A stretch of 24,164 nucleotides of DNA from CAZUDI01 sp964618975 (lineage in GTDB: Bacteria > Desulfobacterota > Desulfomonilia > UBA1062): contig CAZUDI010000059.1 in NCBI GenBank assembly GCA_964618975.1, forward strand, positions 1 to 24,164, given 5' to 3'. The notes under the pieces were generated by a model. It was not told the DNA's origin, searched no databases, and saw nothing but the letters and a program-made list of their open reading frames with translations. Positions 1 to 7,401 of the stretch are shown here, in pieces. Numbering within the stretch: position 1 is the first letter of the stretch; the number at the start of each line of letters is the position of its first letter. The translations under genes were made by a program, and so were the position numbers.

Positions 1-116
1 GCGGCACCCACTTCGACCCCGACGTGGTCGACGCCTTCCTGGCGCATGCCGACGAATTCAATCAGATCCGCGAGGTCCTGCAGCAGGAGGATCGACAGCA
101 GGCCGTGGCCGAGTAA
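1..116 (+). CDS. C-terminal end of an HD-GYP-type response regulator (partial)
   Basis: The reading frame that enters at base 3 runs to a TAA at 114-116 and gives about 37 residues. The fragment contains GTHFDPDVVDAFL, which resembles the end of the HD-GYP phosphodiesterase domain in RpfG-like two-component regulators, where the last helix carries a 'G-T-x-F-D-P-x-V-V-x-A-F' pattern. It then runs into a polar, glutamine-rich tail. Such proteins hydrolyse cyclic-di-GMP in the cytoplasm. The upstream catalytic HD and GYP motifs lie outside the window, so activity cannot be judged. The gene is convergent with the flagellar operon, from which a long gene-free stretch separates it. The family call rests on one short motif and could be wrong. 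Confidence 0.65.
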   Translation, partial: GTHFDPDVVDAFLAHADEFNQIREVLQQEDRQQAVAE

Positions 117-702
117 CCCCCCGTCCCTCCCGACAGATCGACGCCGGGGCCCAGAACGATCCGGCCTCTCCCCCTTGCCGGCATGGTTTTCCCCAACCCG
201 TTGAGGGGGCCCACACGCTGATACAAGCCTTCTGATTCTCTCAAGGCTTACTCGAGCCTCCCACACATGCCGGGACGAACCCGCAGCCTAAAAGGGGAAC
301 TGCACCAACCTGCCAGGTGGGGCGCGGGGAGGCTGTCCACCGGCGCCCAAACAACGACCCCGATAGTGGCCGACTACCCCAACAGATCGCTCTTTTAATC
401 GCTATGGGCTGAATTCCCTTAGCTTTTACGGCGTCGCGCGGGTCTAGGGCCTGCCCTGGAATTCATACCCCAGCTTGCTTATGGCGGAGAGGCCCTGCTC
501 CAGAAAAACAGGGCCTTGGCTTGGGAAAATTCCCCCTTCGATAAGCATGCACGCAATGGGGGAAAAGGCCAGCCTCGGGTAGGGCCGGCCGCGTGACACA
601 CTTACCTACAAGGGCGCCTTCAGGGGATCGGCCTCGGCGTTCCGGCCGTCACCATGGAAGGAGCACCCTTCCCGTCGGGGGATCCTCCGTGATTTTGCTG
701 TC
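117..702. other. 586-base gene-free region with several hairpins
   Basis: No plausible protein-coding frame crosses this stretch between two convergent transcription units. Several inverted repeats are visible. GAATTCC at 411-417 pairs with GGAATTC at 458-464 and encloses AGGGC-CT-GCCCT at 446-457. AGGCCCTG at 490-497 pairs with CAGGGCCT at 509-516. TTCCCCC at 530-536 pairs with GGGGGAA at 558-564. GGAAGG at 656-661 pairs with CCTTCC at 667-672. None is followed by a run of T on either strand, so none is a textbook intrinsic terminator. I did not find the conserved cores of SRP RNA, RNase P RNA or tmRNA. It may hold an unrecognised structured RNA, or only the ends of the two flanking transcripts. 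Confidence 0.5.
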
Positions 703-1230
703 TCAGGGGTTCTGCGTGACGCTGCTGCTGCGGTAATCCGCCAGACGCTTGGTGATCAAGGCCGCCTTCTTAGTATCCATATAGGAAAGGATACCGCCGG
801 CAATCTCACCCTTCATGTCTAGGAACACCTGCACGGCCACATTGAGATCCATGTTGTTCATGAGGTCGGCGGCGGCCTTGGGTTTCATGGACGAATAGAT
901 CTTCACCAGATGTCTGACCCGCTCGTTGCTCTCCACGCGGTAGGCATCGATCTCCTGCTGGATGCTGGCCTGCAGGGTCTCGAGCCGCTTGATCTTGGCC
1001 TCAACGGCCACCTCGAGCTCCCGGAGCTCCACCTCCCGGACCTTCATTTCCTCTTCCCGGGCCCTCAGAAGTTCCCACTGGTCCCCGGCAGGGGTATCCT
1101 CCGCCGGCAGGGCGACACGCGGCTGCGGCTCGTCATCCGCCACGGCATAGCCGGGATGGGTCTGCAGGTAGGCCATAAGCAGCCCCAGATTGATCACTAT
1201 TGCCAGAACTAGGATCCGTTTGGCTCTCAT
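703..1230 (-). CDS. MotE-family (MgtE N-domain-like) flagellar protein
   Basis: This 175-residue protein has one N-terminal membrane segment (about residues 5-22), a charged linker, a long heptad-rich coiled coil (about 51-110) and a C-terminal helical domain (about 110-166). That last domain has the 'M-K-P-K-A-A-A-D-L ... I-L-S-Y-M-D-T-K-K-A-A-L-I-T' pattern of the MgtE intracellular N-domain. The architecture is that of MotE-like proteins found in flagellar operons, which in alphaproteobacteria act as periplasmic chaperones for the motility protein MotC. Its ATG overlaps the fliJ stop codon (ATGA at 1227-1230), and GAGGAG lies about 7 bases upstream, so it is translationally coupled as the last gene of the flagellar operon. 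The family assignment is fairly secure; the partner in this organism is unknown. Confidence 0.8.
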   Translation of the reverse strand: MRAKRILVLAIVINLGLLMAYLQTHPGYAVADDEPQPRVALPAEDTPAGDQWELLRAREEEMKVREVELRELEVAVEAKIKRLETLQASIQQEIDAYRVESNERVRHLVKIYSSMKPKAAADLMNNMDLNVAVQVFLDMKGEIAGGILSYMDTKKAALITKRLADYRSSSVTQNP

Positions 1231-1664
1231 TGTGGACTCCTCTGCCTTCGCAAGGCGATTTCATCCATGAACTGCGTCTCCCGCTTGCGTTCGCTGTCCT
1301 CGTAACGCGCCTTCTCGATCTCCCGCAGCCGCTCCATGATCTTGAGCTCCTTGAGCGCCCCCAAAAGTTCCTCCCGCCGCAGGTCCGCGACTTGGCGCGC
1401 CTCGTCCAGACGCCTGTCAAGGGCGGTAATTTCGTCATCGAGGTAGCCAATATAGTTCCGACACTGACGCAGCTCCGTGGCCATAAGCCCGGAGGCCATG
1501 CGTTCCATGAGCCCCTGCTCAAGCTCGTCGGCCTCGTGCCGGTGGCGGGCGATGTTTTCCTCGATCTCCTGCACCTGCCGCTGGGCCCGTGCAAACACCT
1601 GCCGCGCCATGGTCTCCCGGATCTGTCTGACGCGCAGCACCTTGTCGAAGCGGAACCTGAACAT
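1227..1664 (-). CDS. fliJ: Flagellar export protein FliJ
   Basis: The protein has 145 residues and is predicted to be almost wholly alpha-helical coiled coil. It begins MFRFRFDKVLRVRQ, close to the usual FliJ start. FliJ is a cytoplasmic stalk-like subunit that inserts into the FliI hexamer and links it to FlhA in the type III export gate. The open frame extends 15 codons further upstream, but I chose the ATG at 1662-1664. It gives the family's normal N-terminus, forms a TGATG overlap with the fliI stop, and has AGGT upstream. Gene order directly after fliI and the length agree with the family. FliJ sequences are poorly conserved, so the call leans partly on position. Confidence 0.9.
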   Translation of the reverse strand: MFRFRFDKVLRVRQIRETMARQVFARAQRQVQEIEENIARHRHEADELEQGLMERMASGLMATELRQCRNYIGYLDDEITALDRRLDEARQVADLRREELLGALKELKIMERLREIEKARYEDSERKRETQFMDEIALRRQRSPQ

Positions 1665-2986
1665 CACGTGACCTGCCGCTCGAAGATCTGCTTGAGCCTG
1701 TCCAGACACGCCGGCATGTCGGCGCGTTCATCGATGTCCTGCCTCAGATAGTGCTGCACGTCCTCGATGAACACCAGGGCCTTGTCGATCTCCGGATTGT
1801 TTCCCGAAACATAGGCCCCGATATTAATGAGGTCCTTGGCCTCCTCATAGACCGCCAGGATCTCCTGCATCCGGGAAGCCAGCTCCAGATGAGAGCTGTC
1901 CACCACATCCTTCATCACCCGGCTCACGCTCCGGAGCACATCGATGGCCGGATAGTGGTTGCGAGCGGCCAGCTCACGCGACAGGACGATGTGCCCGTCC
2001 ACGATGGACCGCACCGTATCCGCCACGGGTTCGTTGAAGTCGTCCCCCTCCACCAGCACGGTGTACAGCCCGGTGATGCTGCCGGCCGAGGCGGAAATGC
2101 CGGCACGCTCCAGCAGCTTGGGCATCTTGGCAAAGCAGGACGGGGTATACCCCTTGGTGGTGGGAGGTTCGCCGATGGCCAGGCCGATCTCCCGCATGGA
2201 CATGGCATAGCGCGTAACCGAGTCCATCATGAGCAGGACATCCTGGCCCCGGTCCCTGAAATATTCGGCGATGGTCGTGGCGAGATAGGCGCCCCGGATG
2301 CGGATCAGGGCCGGCTGGTCCGAGGTGGCGGCCACCACCACCGAGCGCCGCAGGCCCTCCTCGCCCAGATCGCGCTCGAGGAACTCCTTGACCTCCCGGC
2401 CGCGCTCCCCGATGAGCGCGATGACGTTCACGTCCGCCACGGTATGGCGTGCCATCATACCCAGCAGCACGCTCTTGCCCACGCCCGACCCGGCCATGAT
2501 CGCCATGCGCTGTCCCTTGCCCACGGTGAGCCCGGCATTGATCGCCCGGATCCCCAGGTCGAGCGACTCTGATATTCTGCGTTTCTCCAACGGGTTCTGC
2601 CCAACCCCATAGAGGGGCAGCTCGTCTTCGAGCATGAGCAACCCCTGCCCGTCCAGCGGACGGCCGAGCCCGTCGATGACCCGCCCCAGCAGGGATTCTC
2701 CCACCTTGACCACCGGCGACGAGCGCCGGGCCACAATCGTGCTGCCCGGTCCGATCCCGTTGAGGTCTCCGAGCGGCATGAGGAGCACGCGGCGGTCCTT
2801 GAACCCCACCACCTCGGCCATGAGGGACTTCTGCATGTCCCGGGAGTAGATCTCGCACATACCTCCCAAGGCGCTGCCCGGACCGTGGCCCTCCACCACC
2901 AGCCCCACGACATTGGTCACCCTGCCGCGCACCTGGACCGGTTCGATCCCGGAGACGACCGTCAGGGCCTCGTTTATCCTAGTCAT
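1664..2986 (-). CDS. fliI: Flagellum-specific ATPase FliI
   Basis: The product is the 440-residue ATPase of the flagellar type III export apparatus, related to F1 beta subunits and SctN. Visible motifs are the P-loop AGSGVGKS (165-172), the catalytic-Glu motif GER (193-195), Walker B VLLMMDSVTRYA (250-261, Asp255), and the family signatures GEPPTTKGYTPSCF (about 272-285) and SITGLYTVLVEGDDFNEP (about 303-320). The length is normal. The protein sits at the cytoplasmic face of the basal body, where it releases substrates from chaperones and is regulated by FliH. Its ATG overlaps the end of fliH by 8 bases and its TGA overlaps the fliJ start, so it is embedded in the coupled operon. No key residue is missing. 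Confidence 0.97.
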   Translation of the reverse strand: MTRINEALTVVSGIEPVQVRGRVTNVVGLVVEGHGPGSALGGMCEIYSRDMQKSLMAEVVGFKDRRVLLMPLGDLNGIGPGSTIVARRSSPVVKVGESLLGRVIDGLGRPLDGQGLLMLEDELPLYGVGQNPLEKRRISESLDLGIRAINAGLTVGKGQRMAIMAGSGVGKSVLLGMMARHTVADVNVIALIGERGREVKEFLERDLGEEGLRRSVVVAATSDQPALIRIRGAYLATTIAEYFRDRGQDVLLMMDSVTRYAMSMREIGLAIGEPPTTKGYTPSCFAKMPKLLERAGISASAGSITGLYTVLVEGDDFNEPVADTVRSIVDGHIVLSRELAARNHYPAIDVLRSVSRVMKDVVDSSHLELASRMQEILAVYEEAKDLINIGAYVSGNNPEIDKALVFIEDVQHYLRQDIDERADMPACLDRLKQIFERQVT

Positions 2987-3626
2987 CTTCCACCAGGGCG
3001 TCCCGGATCAGCTCGATCTGCGAACGGATGGTCGCATCGATGTCCCCGAACTCGGTCCCGATAATGACCCCGCCGCGCTCGATGGAGGCATCCTCGATGA
3101 TGTGAACCTGCTTCTTCCCCACGAGCTGCCGGGAGAGAATCCTCTCCACATCCCGGATGTACTCGAAATCGGAAGGGTGCAGCCTAACGCGCACCTCGTC
3201 CGTCTCCATGAGGTGCATACTCGCGGCCCTGACCACATCCAGGATGAGCTCCGGCTCGAGCTGCACCTCCCGGTGCACCACCTTTTCCGCGATCATGACC
3301 ACGAGACTGAGCAGCTGCTCCTGATGACGCTCCGTGTAGGTCTTCCTGAGGCTGGCGATCTCGTCCAGGGCCTGCCGCAGGGCGTCGAAGAGAGGCTCGA
3401 TCCTTTTGATGGCCATCTTCTGCCCCTGCTCCTGTCCCTGTAGCAGGCCGGCCTGGTAGGCCTCCATCTCGATGGACTCCTTCTGGGCCCGGGCCTTGCG
3501 GATGATATCCTGGGCCAGATGCTCCACTCGTTCCAGAGAGGCCTGTGGTCTGGTCCCCATCTCCCTGACGCTGTAGGGGGTGACCGTGCAATCGTTCTCG
3601 GGTTTGAGGATCTTAGATGAGGACAT
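2979..3626 (-). CDS. fliH: Flagellar assembly protein FliH
   Basis: The protein has 215 residues, with a Gln/Glu-rich helical middle ('A-G-L-L-Q-G-Q-E-Q-G-Q-K') that matches the GxxxG-like helical segment of FliH. Its C-terminal half ('V-V-M-I-A-E-K-V-V-H-R-E ... V-R-V-R-L-H-P-S-D ... I-E-R-G-G-V-I-I-G-T-E-F-G-D-I-D-A') is typical of the FliH/SctL/V-ATPase-E fold. FliH is the peripheral stator of FliI. An upstream frame adds 30 Ser/Arg-rich codons, but I prefer the ATG at 3624-3626: it has a purine-rich GGGGGGCGAGG directly upstream and a 14-base overlap with fliG. The C-terminus overlaps fliI by 8 bases. Confidence 0.93.
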   Translation of the reverse strand: MSSSKILKPENDCTVTPYSVREMGTRPQASLERVEHLAQDIIRKARAQKESIEMEAYQAGLLQGQEQGQKMAIKRIEPLFDALRQALDEIASLRKTYTERHQEQLLSLVVMIAEKVVHREVQLEPELILDVVRAASMHLMETDEVRVRLHPSDFEYIRDVERILSRQLVGKKQVHIIEDASIERGGVIIGTEFGDIDATIRSQIELIRDALVEDD

Positions 3627-4629
3627 CCTCGCCCCCCTTGCCTCCGATGACGATCTTGCCCGCCGACTCGAGCTTTCTGACCACCCGTACAATACTCTGC
3701 TGCGCCGCTTCCACATCGGAGAGCTTCACCGGCCCCATGGACTCCATGTCTTCCATAAGCATCTCGGAGGCCCGCGAGGACATGTTGTCGAGCACCTTGC
3801 CCTTGAGCGGCTCACTGGCCGTCTTCAGTGCCAGCACGAGATCCTCGTTGGTGATTTCCTTGAGGATCGTCTGGATTCCGCGGTTGTCGATGTTGATGAT
3901 GTCCTCGAAGACGAACATCTTCTGCCGGATGCTTTCGGCCAGATCGGCATCCATCTCTTCCAGGAAGGAGAAGATGTTGTTCTCGGTGGTGTTATCCAGC
4001 GTGTTCATAATCTCGGCCACGGCCTCCACCCCGCCCATCTTCTTGCTCTCGATGCTGCCCATGGATTCGATTTCCTTCTTGAGCACATCATCCACGTCCT
4101 CGATCACCCCTGAGGGCACAAGCCCCAGGTTGGCCATGCGGACGATGATCTCGGGCTGCAGCTTTTCTGGGAGATTCTTGATGATCTCCGCGGACTTGCT
4201 GTTGTCGAGATGCGCCAGGACCAGCGCGATGGTCTGCGGGTGTTCGCCCTTGAGATAGTCCACCAGGATGGCGGTATCCACATGCCTGAGGGAGGAAAAG
4301 GCCCCGGTGTCCGTGGCCTGGGCGATGGAATCCATGATGGGCCTGGCCTTCTCCGGGCCGAGGGCGTCCACAAGGGCCTTCTCCAGGAAGTCCATGCCTT
4401 TGCCGGTCACACCGCTCATCTCCGCACTGCGGCGCTGAAACTCGTCCATGATGTTCTGCACCATCTCCACGGGGATGGTGATGTCCTCCATGGTGGCCAT
4501 GCACTTGCCGAGGGTCTTGATCTCGTAGTCGCTCAGGCCCTTGAAGATCTCCCGCGAGAAATCGTCGCCCATCGCCATGAGCAGGACCGCAGCCTTCTGG
4601 GGGCCCTCCAGACTACGTATGCGCGCCAT
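3613..4629 (-). CDS. fliG: Flagellar motor switch protein FliG
   Basis: FliG (338 residues) forms the upper C-ring of the rotor. It binds FliF at its N-terminus and FliM in its middle, and contacts the stator through its C-terminal charged helix. The sequence shows the EHPQ motif (129-132), the flexible Gly-Gly hinge near 199-200, the 'M-F-V-F-E-D-I-I-N-I-D-N-R' segment (238-250), and the charged torque region with Arg286, Glu289 and Glu293/Asp294. The length is normal. Its ATG directly follows the fliF TAA with no spacer, and its C-terminus overlaps the fliH start by 14 bases. The switch segment has 'I-D-N-R-G-I-Q' where many homologues have 'D-D-R-S-I-Q', a mild difference. Confidence 0.97.
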   Translation of the reverse strand: MARIRSLEGPQKAAVLLMAMGDDFSREIFKGLSDYEIKTLGKCMATMEDITIPVEMVQNIMDEFQRRSAEMSGVTGKGMDFLEKALVDALGPEKARPIMDSIAQATDTGAFSSLRHVDTAILVDYLKGEHPQTIALVLAHLDNSKSAEIIKNLPEKLQPEIIVRMANLGLVPSGVIEDVDDVLKKEIESMGSIESKKMGGVEAVAEIMNTLDNTTENNIFSFLEEMDADLAESIRQKMFVFEDIINIDNRGIQTILKEITNEDLVLALKTASEPLKGKVLDNMSSRASEMLMEDMESMGPVKLSDVEAAQQSIVRVVRKLESAGKIVIGGKGGEDVLI

Positions 4630-6249
4630 TTATGCCTTCTCCTGCAACCAGGCCTTCACCACCGCGGTGGCCGTGCCGATATCATCCCGGGATATACCCT
4701 CGATGAGCTTGCGCTTGCCCTGAACAGCCAGTTTCATCTCGTCGCTCTTGGCCACGGCCTCAATCTTGGGCACCTCCTGCCGCTCCAGCAACTCCCGTTC
4801 ATCGCCCGCCAGGGCCTTGTGCTCCGCGGACTCCTCGGCGATCACCTTGATCGAACGTGGCAGCCAGCGTAAAAGCGGCCTGATCACCAGCAGCAACAGC
4901 AGCAGCACGATGAGGAAAAAGACCGCCGGCTTGACCAGGCTGGTGATCAACTCCCGCCGTTTCTCCTTCTCGGACAGGGCCATGTAATCCGTGTCGTCCT
5001 GCGCAAAGGGCATGCAGGACACCGAAATGGAGTCGTCCCTGTCCGCACTGAATCCCACCGCGTGACGCACGGCATCCTCGATCCCCTTGAGCTCTTCATC
5101 CGGCCGGGCCGCGAAGACCCGCTTGCCGGAATCGTCCGTCCGGTAGCTCCCGTCCACCACCACAGACACGGTCAGGCGCGTGATATCGCCCGGAGATTGG
5201 ATGCGCTCAGTCTGATTGCGGCCGATCTCGTAGTTCCTGACCACGCTGGACCCCCCCGCACCGCCTCCCGGGGCCAAGGCCACCGCCCCGCCCCGCCCGG
5301 TGGGCAGATTGGACGGTGTCCCGGACAGACCGCCGGGCACGCCCGCGCCCGGCGTGAACTGGTTGGAGAGCTCTTCACTGCGGACCACCTGGATCTCTGG
5401 GTCATAGGTATCGTTGACGCTCTTGACCATATCCATGTTCACGTCCGCGCTCACCTTCACCACCGCCGCCCCGGGGCCCACGATCTTCTCCAGCAGGTCC
5501 TGCGCCCGGTTCTCCAGCGACTGTTCGATGGCGTGCTTAATCTCCAGGTGGTTGCTCGCAAAGGCGACCGCATTGCCCTCGTCCTTGCCCTCGTACAGCA
5601 CCCGTCCTCGGATATCCACGATGCTGATGTTTTCGGGGTTGAGTCCGCGCACGCTCTTGGCCACCAGGTAAACGATGCCCTGGACCTGCGGCGCGGCGAT
5701 GCGGCTGCCGCCCTTGGTGCGGATTACGATGGAGGCCTTGGCAGGCTTCTCGTCCTCGATGAACACGCTCTCCTTGGGCATCGTTATGTGCACCCGGGCG
5801 TAGTCCACCTCTTCCAGGGACATGACGGTATTGGCGAGCTCGTTCTGCAGGGCCCGCTGATAGTTGATCTTCTGTACGAATTCCGAGGTGGAAAATTTCG
5901 TCTCGTCGAAGAGGGCAAAGCCCTCGCCCACGCCCCCCTTGGGCAGGCCCTGGGCCGCCAGACTCAGGCGCGTCTCGTAGACCTGCCCCTCGGGGATCAT
6001 GAGCGCCGTCCCGCCCTTGACGAGCTTGTAAGCGATGCGATCCTCCTTGAGATTCTGCACGATGAGCGCGGCATCGCTCTCGCTGAGGTCGGTGAAAAGG
6101 TACTGGTATCGGGGCTCCATGGTCCACATGAGACTCACGATCACCACGGCAATGGTCAGCCCCACGGCGGTCAGAAGCCCCACCTTCTGCCCGGCGTTCA
6201 TCCCGTCAAGCTTGGCCTTGAACTGATTGACGAAATCGTTCGGGCTCAT
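4630..6249 (-). CDS. fliF: Flagellar M-ring (MS-ring) protein FliF
   Basis: FliF (539 residues) forms the MS ring in the inner membrane. Transmembrane segments are visible near residues 24-43 and 441-456, flanking a large periplasmic ring-building region. A flexible Gly/Pro/Ala-rich stretch (about 303-345) corresponds to the disordered insertion in RBM3. The cytoplasmic C-terminus ends with 'D-I-G-T-A-T-A-V-V-K-A-W-L', the usual FliG-binding element. The length is typical. The ATG lies within the fliE stop (ATGA at 6246-6249), with GAGG a few bases upstream. Nothing is truncated. Confidence 0.97.
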   Translation of the reverse strand: MSPNDFVNQFKAKLDGMNAGQKVGLLTAVGLTIAVVIVSLMWTMEPRYQYLFTDLSESDAALIVQNLKEDRIAYKLVKGGTALMIPEGQVYETRLSLAAQGLPKGGVGEGFALFDETKFSTSEFVQKINYQRALQNELANTVMSLEEVDYARVHITMPKESVFIEDEKPAKASIVIRTKGGSRIAAPQVQGIVYLVAKSVRGLNPENISIVDIRGRVLYEGKDEGNAVAFASNHLEIKHAIEQSLENRAQDLLEKIVGPGAAVVKVSADVNMDMVKSVNDTYDPEIQVVRSEELSNQFTPGAGVPGGLSGTPSNLPTGRGGAVALAPGGGAGGSSVVRNYEIGRNQTERIQSPGDITRLTVSVVVDGSYRTDDSGKRVFAARPDEELKGIEDAVRHAVGFSADRDDSISVSCMPFAQDDTDYMALSEKEKRRELITSLVKPAVFFLIVLLLLLLVIRPLLRWLPRSIKVIAEESAEHKALAGDERELLERQEVPKIEAVAKSDEMKLAVQGKRKLIEGISRDDIGTATAVVKAWLQEKA

Positions 6250-6533
6250 CGCAGCCTCAGCAGTTCATTATATCCTTCGATGATCTTGTTCGTGCTCGTA
6301 ACCAGCAACTGCAGCGAGATACTGGCCTTCTGCATCGTGATCATGGCATCATGAATACTTTCCACCTGGCCCTGGGCCAGATCCAGCGAGGCCTTTTCGG
6401 AGGCCTTGAGAGAGGCGTTGGTCTCGGAGATAGCCGCCTTAAGGGTGTCCGCAAAGCTGCTGCCCTTAGTCCGCTGACCCTTGGGCGCTGACTCGATCAT
6501 CTCCGGTGCCAGGAATGCCGTGTCAATCTTCAT
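6246..6533 (-). CDS. fliE: Flagellar hook-basal body protein FliE
   Basis: FliE is the small adaptor that joins the MS ring to the proximal rod; this copy has 95 residues. The C-terminal half ('M-I-T-M-Q-K-A-S-I-S-L-Q-L-L-V-T-S-T-N-K-I-I-E-G-Y-N-E-L-L-R-L') is the conserved FliE helix. The N-terminal part contains 'F-A-D-T-L-K-A-A-I', which fits the usual 'F-x-x-x-L-x-x-A-I' pattern. Its ATG overlaps the flgC stop in a TAATG arrangement at 6531-6535, and its stop overlaps the fliF start. Length and gene order agree with the family. Confidence 0.94.
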   Translation of the reverse strand: MKIDTAFLAPEMIESAPKGQRTKGSSFADTLKAAISETNASLKASEKASLDLAQGQVESIHDAMITMQKASISLQLLVTSTNKIIEGYNELLRLR

Positions 6534-6937
6534 TACTGCCTCCCGATCGTGAGGGCCTTGAGGGCCATATCCTTCTGGGCCTTGATGGCCGTGGTATTGG
6601 CCTCGAAGGCGCGCGTCGCCCCGGTGAGATTCACCATCTCTTCCATGATGTTCACATTGGGCAGGGTGAGGTAGCCGCCCTCGTCCGCGTCGGGGTGGGC
6701 CGGGTCATAGACGCGCCGTCCGGGGGACGCATCCGAAACCACGCGCTCCACCTCCACCGCGCTGAGCTCCTCGTCAAAGGTGCGGGCCCTGAGCATGACG
6801 TCCCGGCGCTGATAGGGCCCCCCTTCGGGGGTCCGCGTGGTGTTGGCATTGGCGATATTCGACGAGATGACATTCAAGCGCGTGCGCTGCGCCCTAAGTC
6901 CGCTGGCACTGATATCCATGGCGGTAAAAAGATCCAT
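6533..6937 (-). CDS. flgC: Flagellar basal-body rod protein FlgC
   Basis: FlgC is a proximal-rod subunit of 134 residues, exported by the flagellar type III system into the periplasm without a cleaved signal. The N-terminus 'M-D-I-S-A-S-G-L-R-A-Q-R ... N-V-I-S-S-N-I-A-N-A-N-T-T-R' is the rod-protein motif. The C-terminus 'N-V-N-I-M-E-E-M-V-N-L ... R-A-F-E-A-N' is equally diagnostic. The middle contains 'G-P-Y-Q-R-R-D-V' as in other FlgC proteins. Start and stop each overlap a neighbour by a single base (TAATG), indicating coupled translation with flgB and fliE. Confidence 0.96.
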   Translation of the reverse strand: MDLFTAMDISASGLRAQRTRLNVISSNIANANTTRTPEGGPYQRRDVMLRARTFDEELSAVEVERVVSDASPGRRVYDPAHPDADEGGYLTLPNVNIMEEMVNLTGATRAFEANTTAIKAQKDMALKALTIGRQ

Positions 6938-7320
6938 TACTTTATCCCCTTGATGGTGTCCTTGATGCCGGCCAGCTTGCGCTCCACCGTCTGGGCCGTG
7001 GCGTCATAGAGCAGCTGGTTCTGAGAAAGTTTCATCATCTCCCGGTCGATGTCCACCGTGTTGGCGTCGTTGCCGATGCGTGCATAGGCATCAACCTCCA
7101 TGCGGTAGGCACGCTTGGCCTGCCTCCCGCCCCGGTGCTCGGGATGGGTGGTGGCGAGCCTCAGGGAACTCTCGAGCTGCTCGTCAAAGGAAAGCTCCTT
7201 GGCTCGATAGCCTGGAGTGTCCATGTTGGCGATATTACTAGATATCACACCTTGACGTGCCACGCGGTAATCCATCGCCGCCTTGAGCTGGGCAAGCGTG
7301 CTATCGAAGATTCCTCCCAT
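6937..7320 (-). CDS. flgB: Flagellar basal-body rod protein FlgB
   Basis: FlgB is a proximal-rod subunit and the first gene of the basal-body operon. The segment 'R-Q-G-V-I-S-S-N-I-A-N-M-D-T-P-G-Y-R-A-K' is the rod signature, and the C-terminal 'D-R-E-M-M-K-L-S-Q-N-Q-L-L-Y-D-A' matches FlgB. Two adjacent ATG codons occur at 7318-7323. I chose the inner one (7320) because AGGAGG then lies 6 bases upstream, against 3 for the outer one. A longer frame begins with TTG at 7344, but that codon lies within the -12 element of the promoter and is not a credible start. The protein is 127 residues long. The gene follows a sigma-54 promoter, so an activator of the FlbD/FlrC kind probably controls it. Confidence 0.95.
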   Translation of the reverse strand: MGGIFDSTLAQLKAAMDYRVARQGVISSNIANMDTPGYRAKELSFDEQLESSLRLATTHPEHRGGRQAKRAYRMEVDAYARIGNDANTVDIDREMMKLSQNQLLYDATAQTVERKLAGIKDTIKGIK

Positions 7321-7343
7321 CATGCTCCTCCTGAATGAGGACA

Positions 7344-7359
7344 AGCAATTCCCGTACCA
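7344..7359 (-). promoter_or_regulatory. Sigma-54 (-24/-12) promoter of the flgB operon
   Basis: Read on the minus strand this is TGGTACG-N4-TTGCT, against the consensus TGGCACG-N4-TTGCA/T. The invariant GG (7358-7357) and GC (7346-7345) are separated by exactly 10 bases. The predicted transcription start is near 7333, which puts AGGAGG and the flgB ATG immediately downstream. The gene directly upstream encodes a sigma-54 activator, which agrees with this assignment. Confidence 0.85.
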
Positions 7360-7401
7360 AGCAGGCCAATCCGCATCAACGCTGACGCAGGCGTCTTTTT
7401 G

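Noticed and set aside
269..285. T-arm-like hairpin on the minus strand (GGG-TTCGT-CCC), suggesting a tRNA or tmRNA end
   Set aside because: The loop has 5 bases instead of 7, no acceptor or anticodon stem can be built around it, and no tmRNA tag-coding segment is present.
284..350. Segment with TAAAAGGGGAA and a nearby CTGT, a little like a cobalamin riboswitch
   Set aside because: The B12-box consensus is absent, and the next plus-strand gene is more than 15 kb away, so there is nothing for it to regulate.
540..600. GCACGCAATGGGGGAAAA, resembling the start of a cyclic-di-GMP-I riboswitch
   Set aside because: The second conserved block (GACGCAAAGCC) and the tetraloop receptor are missing, and no downstream gene is on that strand.
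7384..7400. Hairpin GACGC-AG-GCGTC followed by TTTTT on the plus strand, as an intrinsic terminator
   Set aside because: No plus-strand gene precedes it, so it would only stop antisense transcription; on the minus strand the T-run becomes an A-run on the wrong side.
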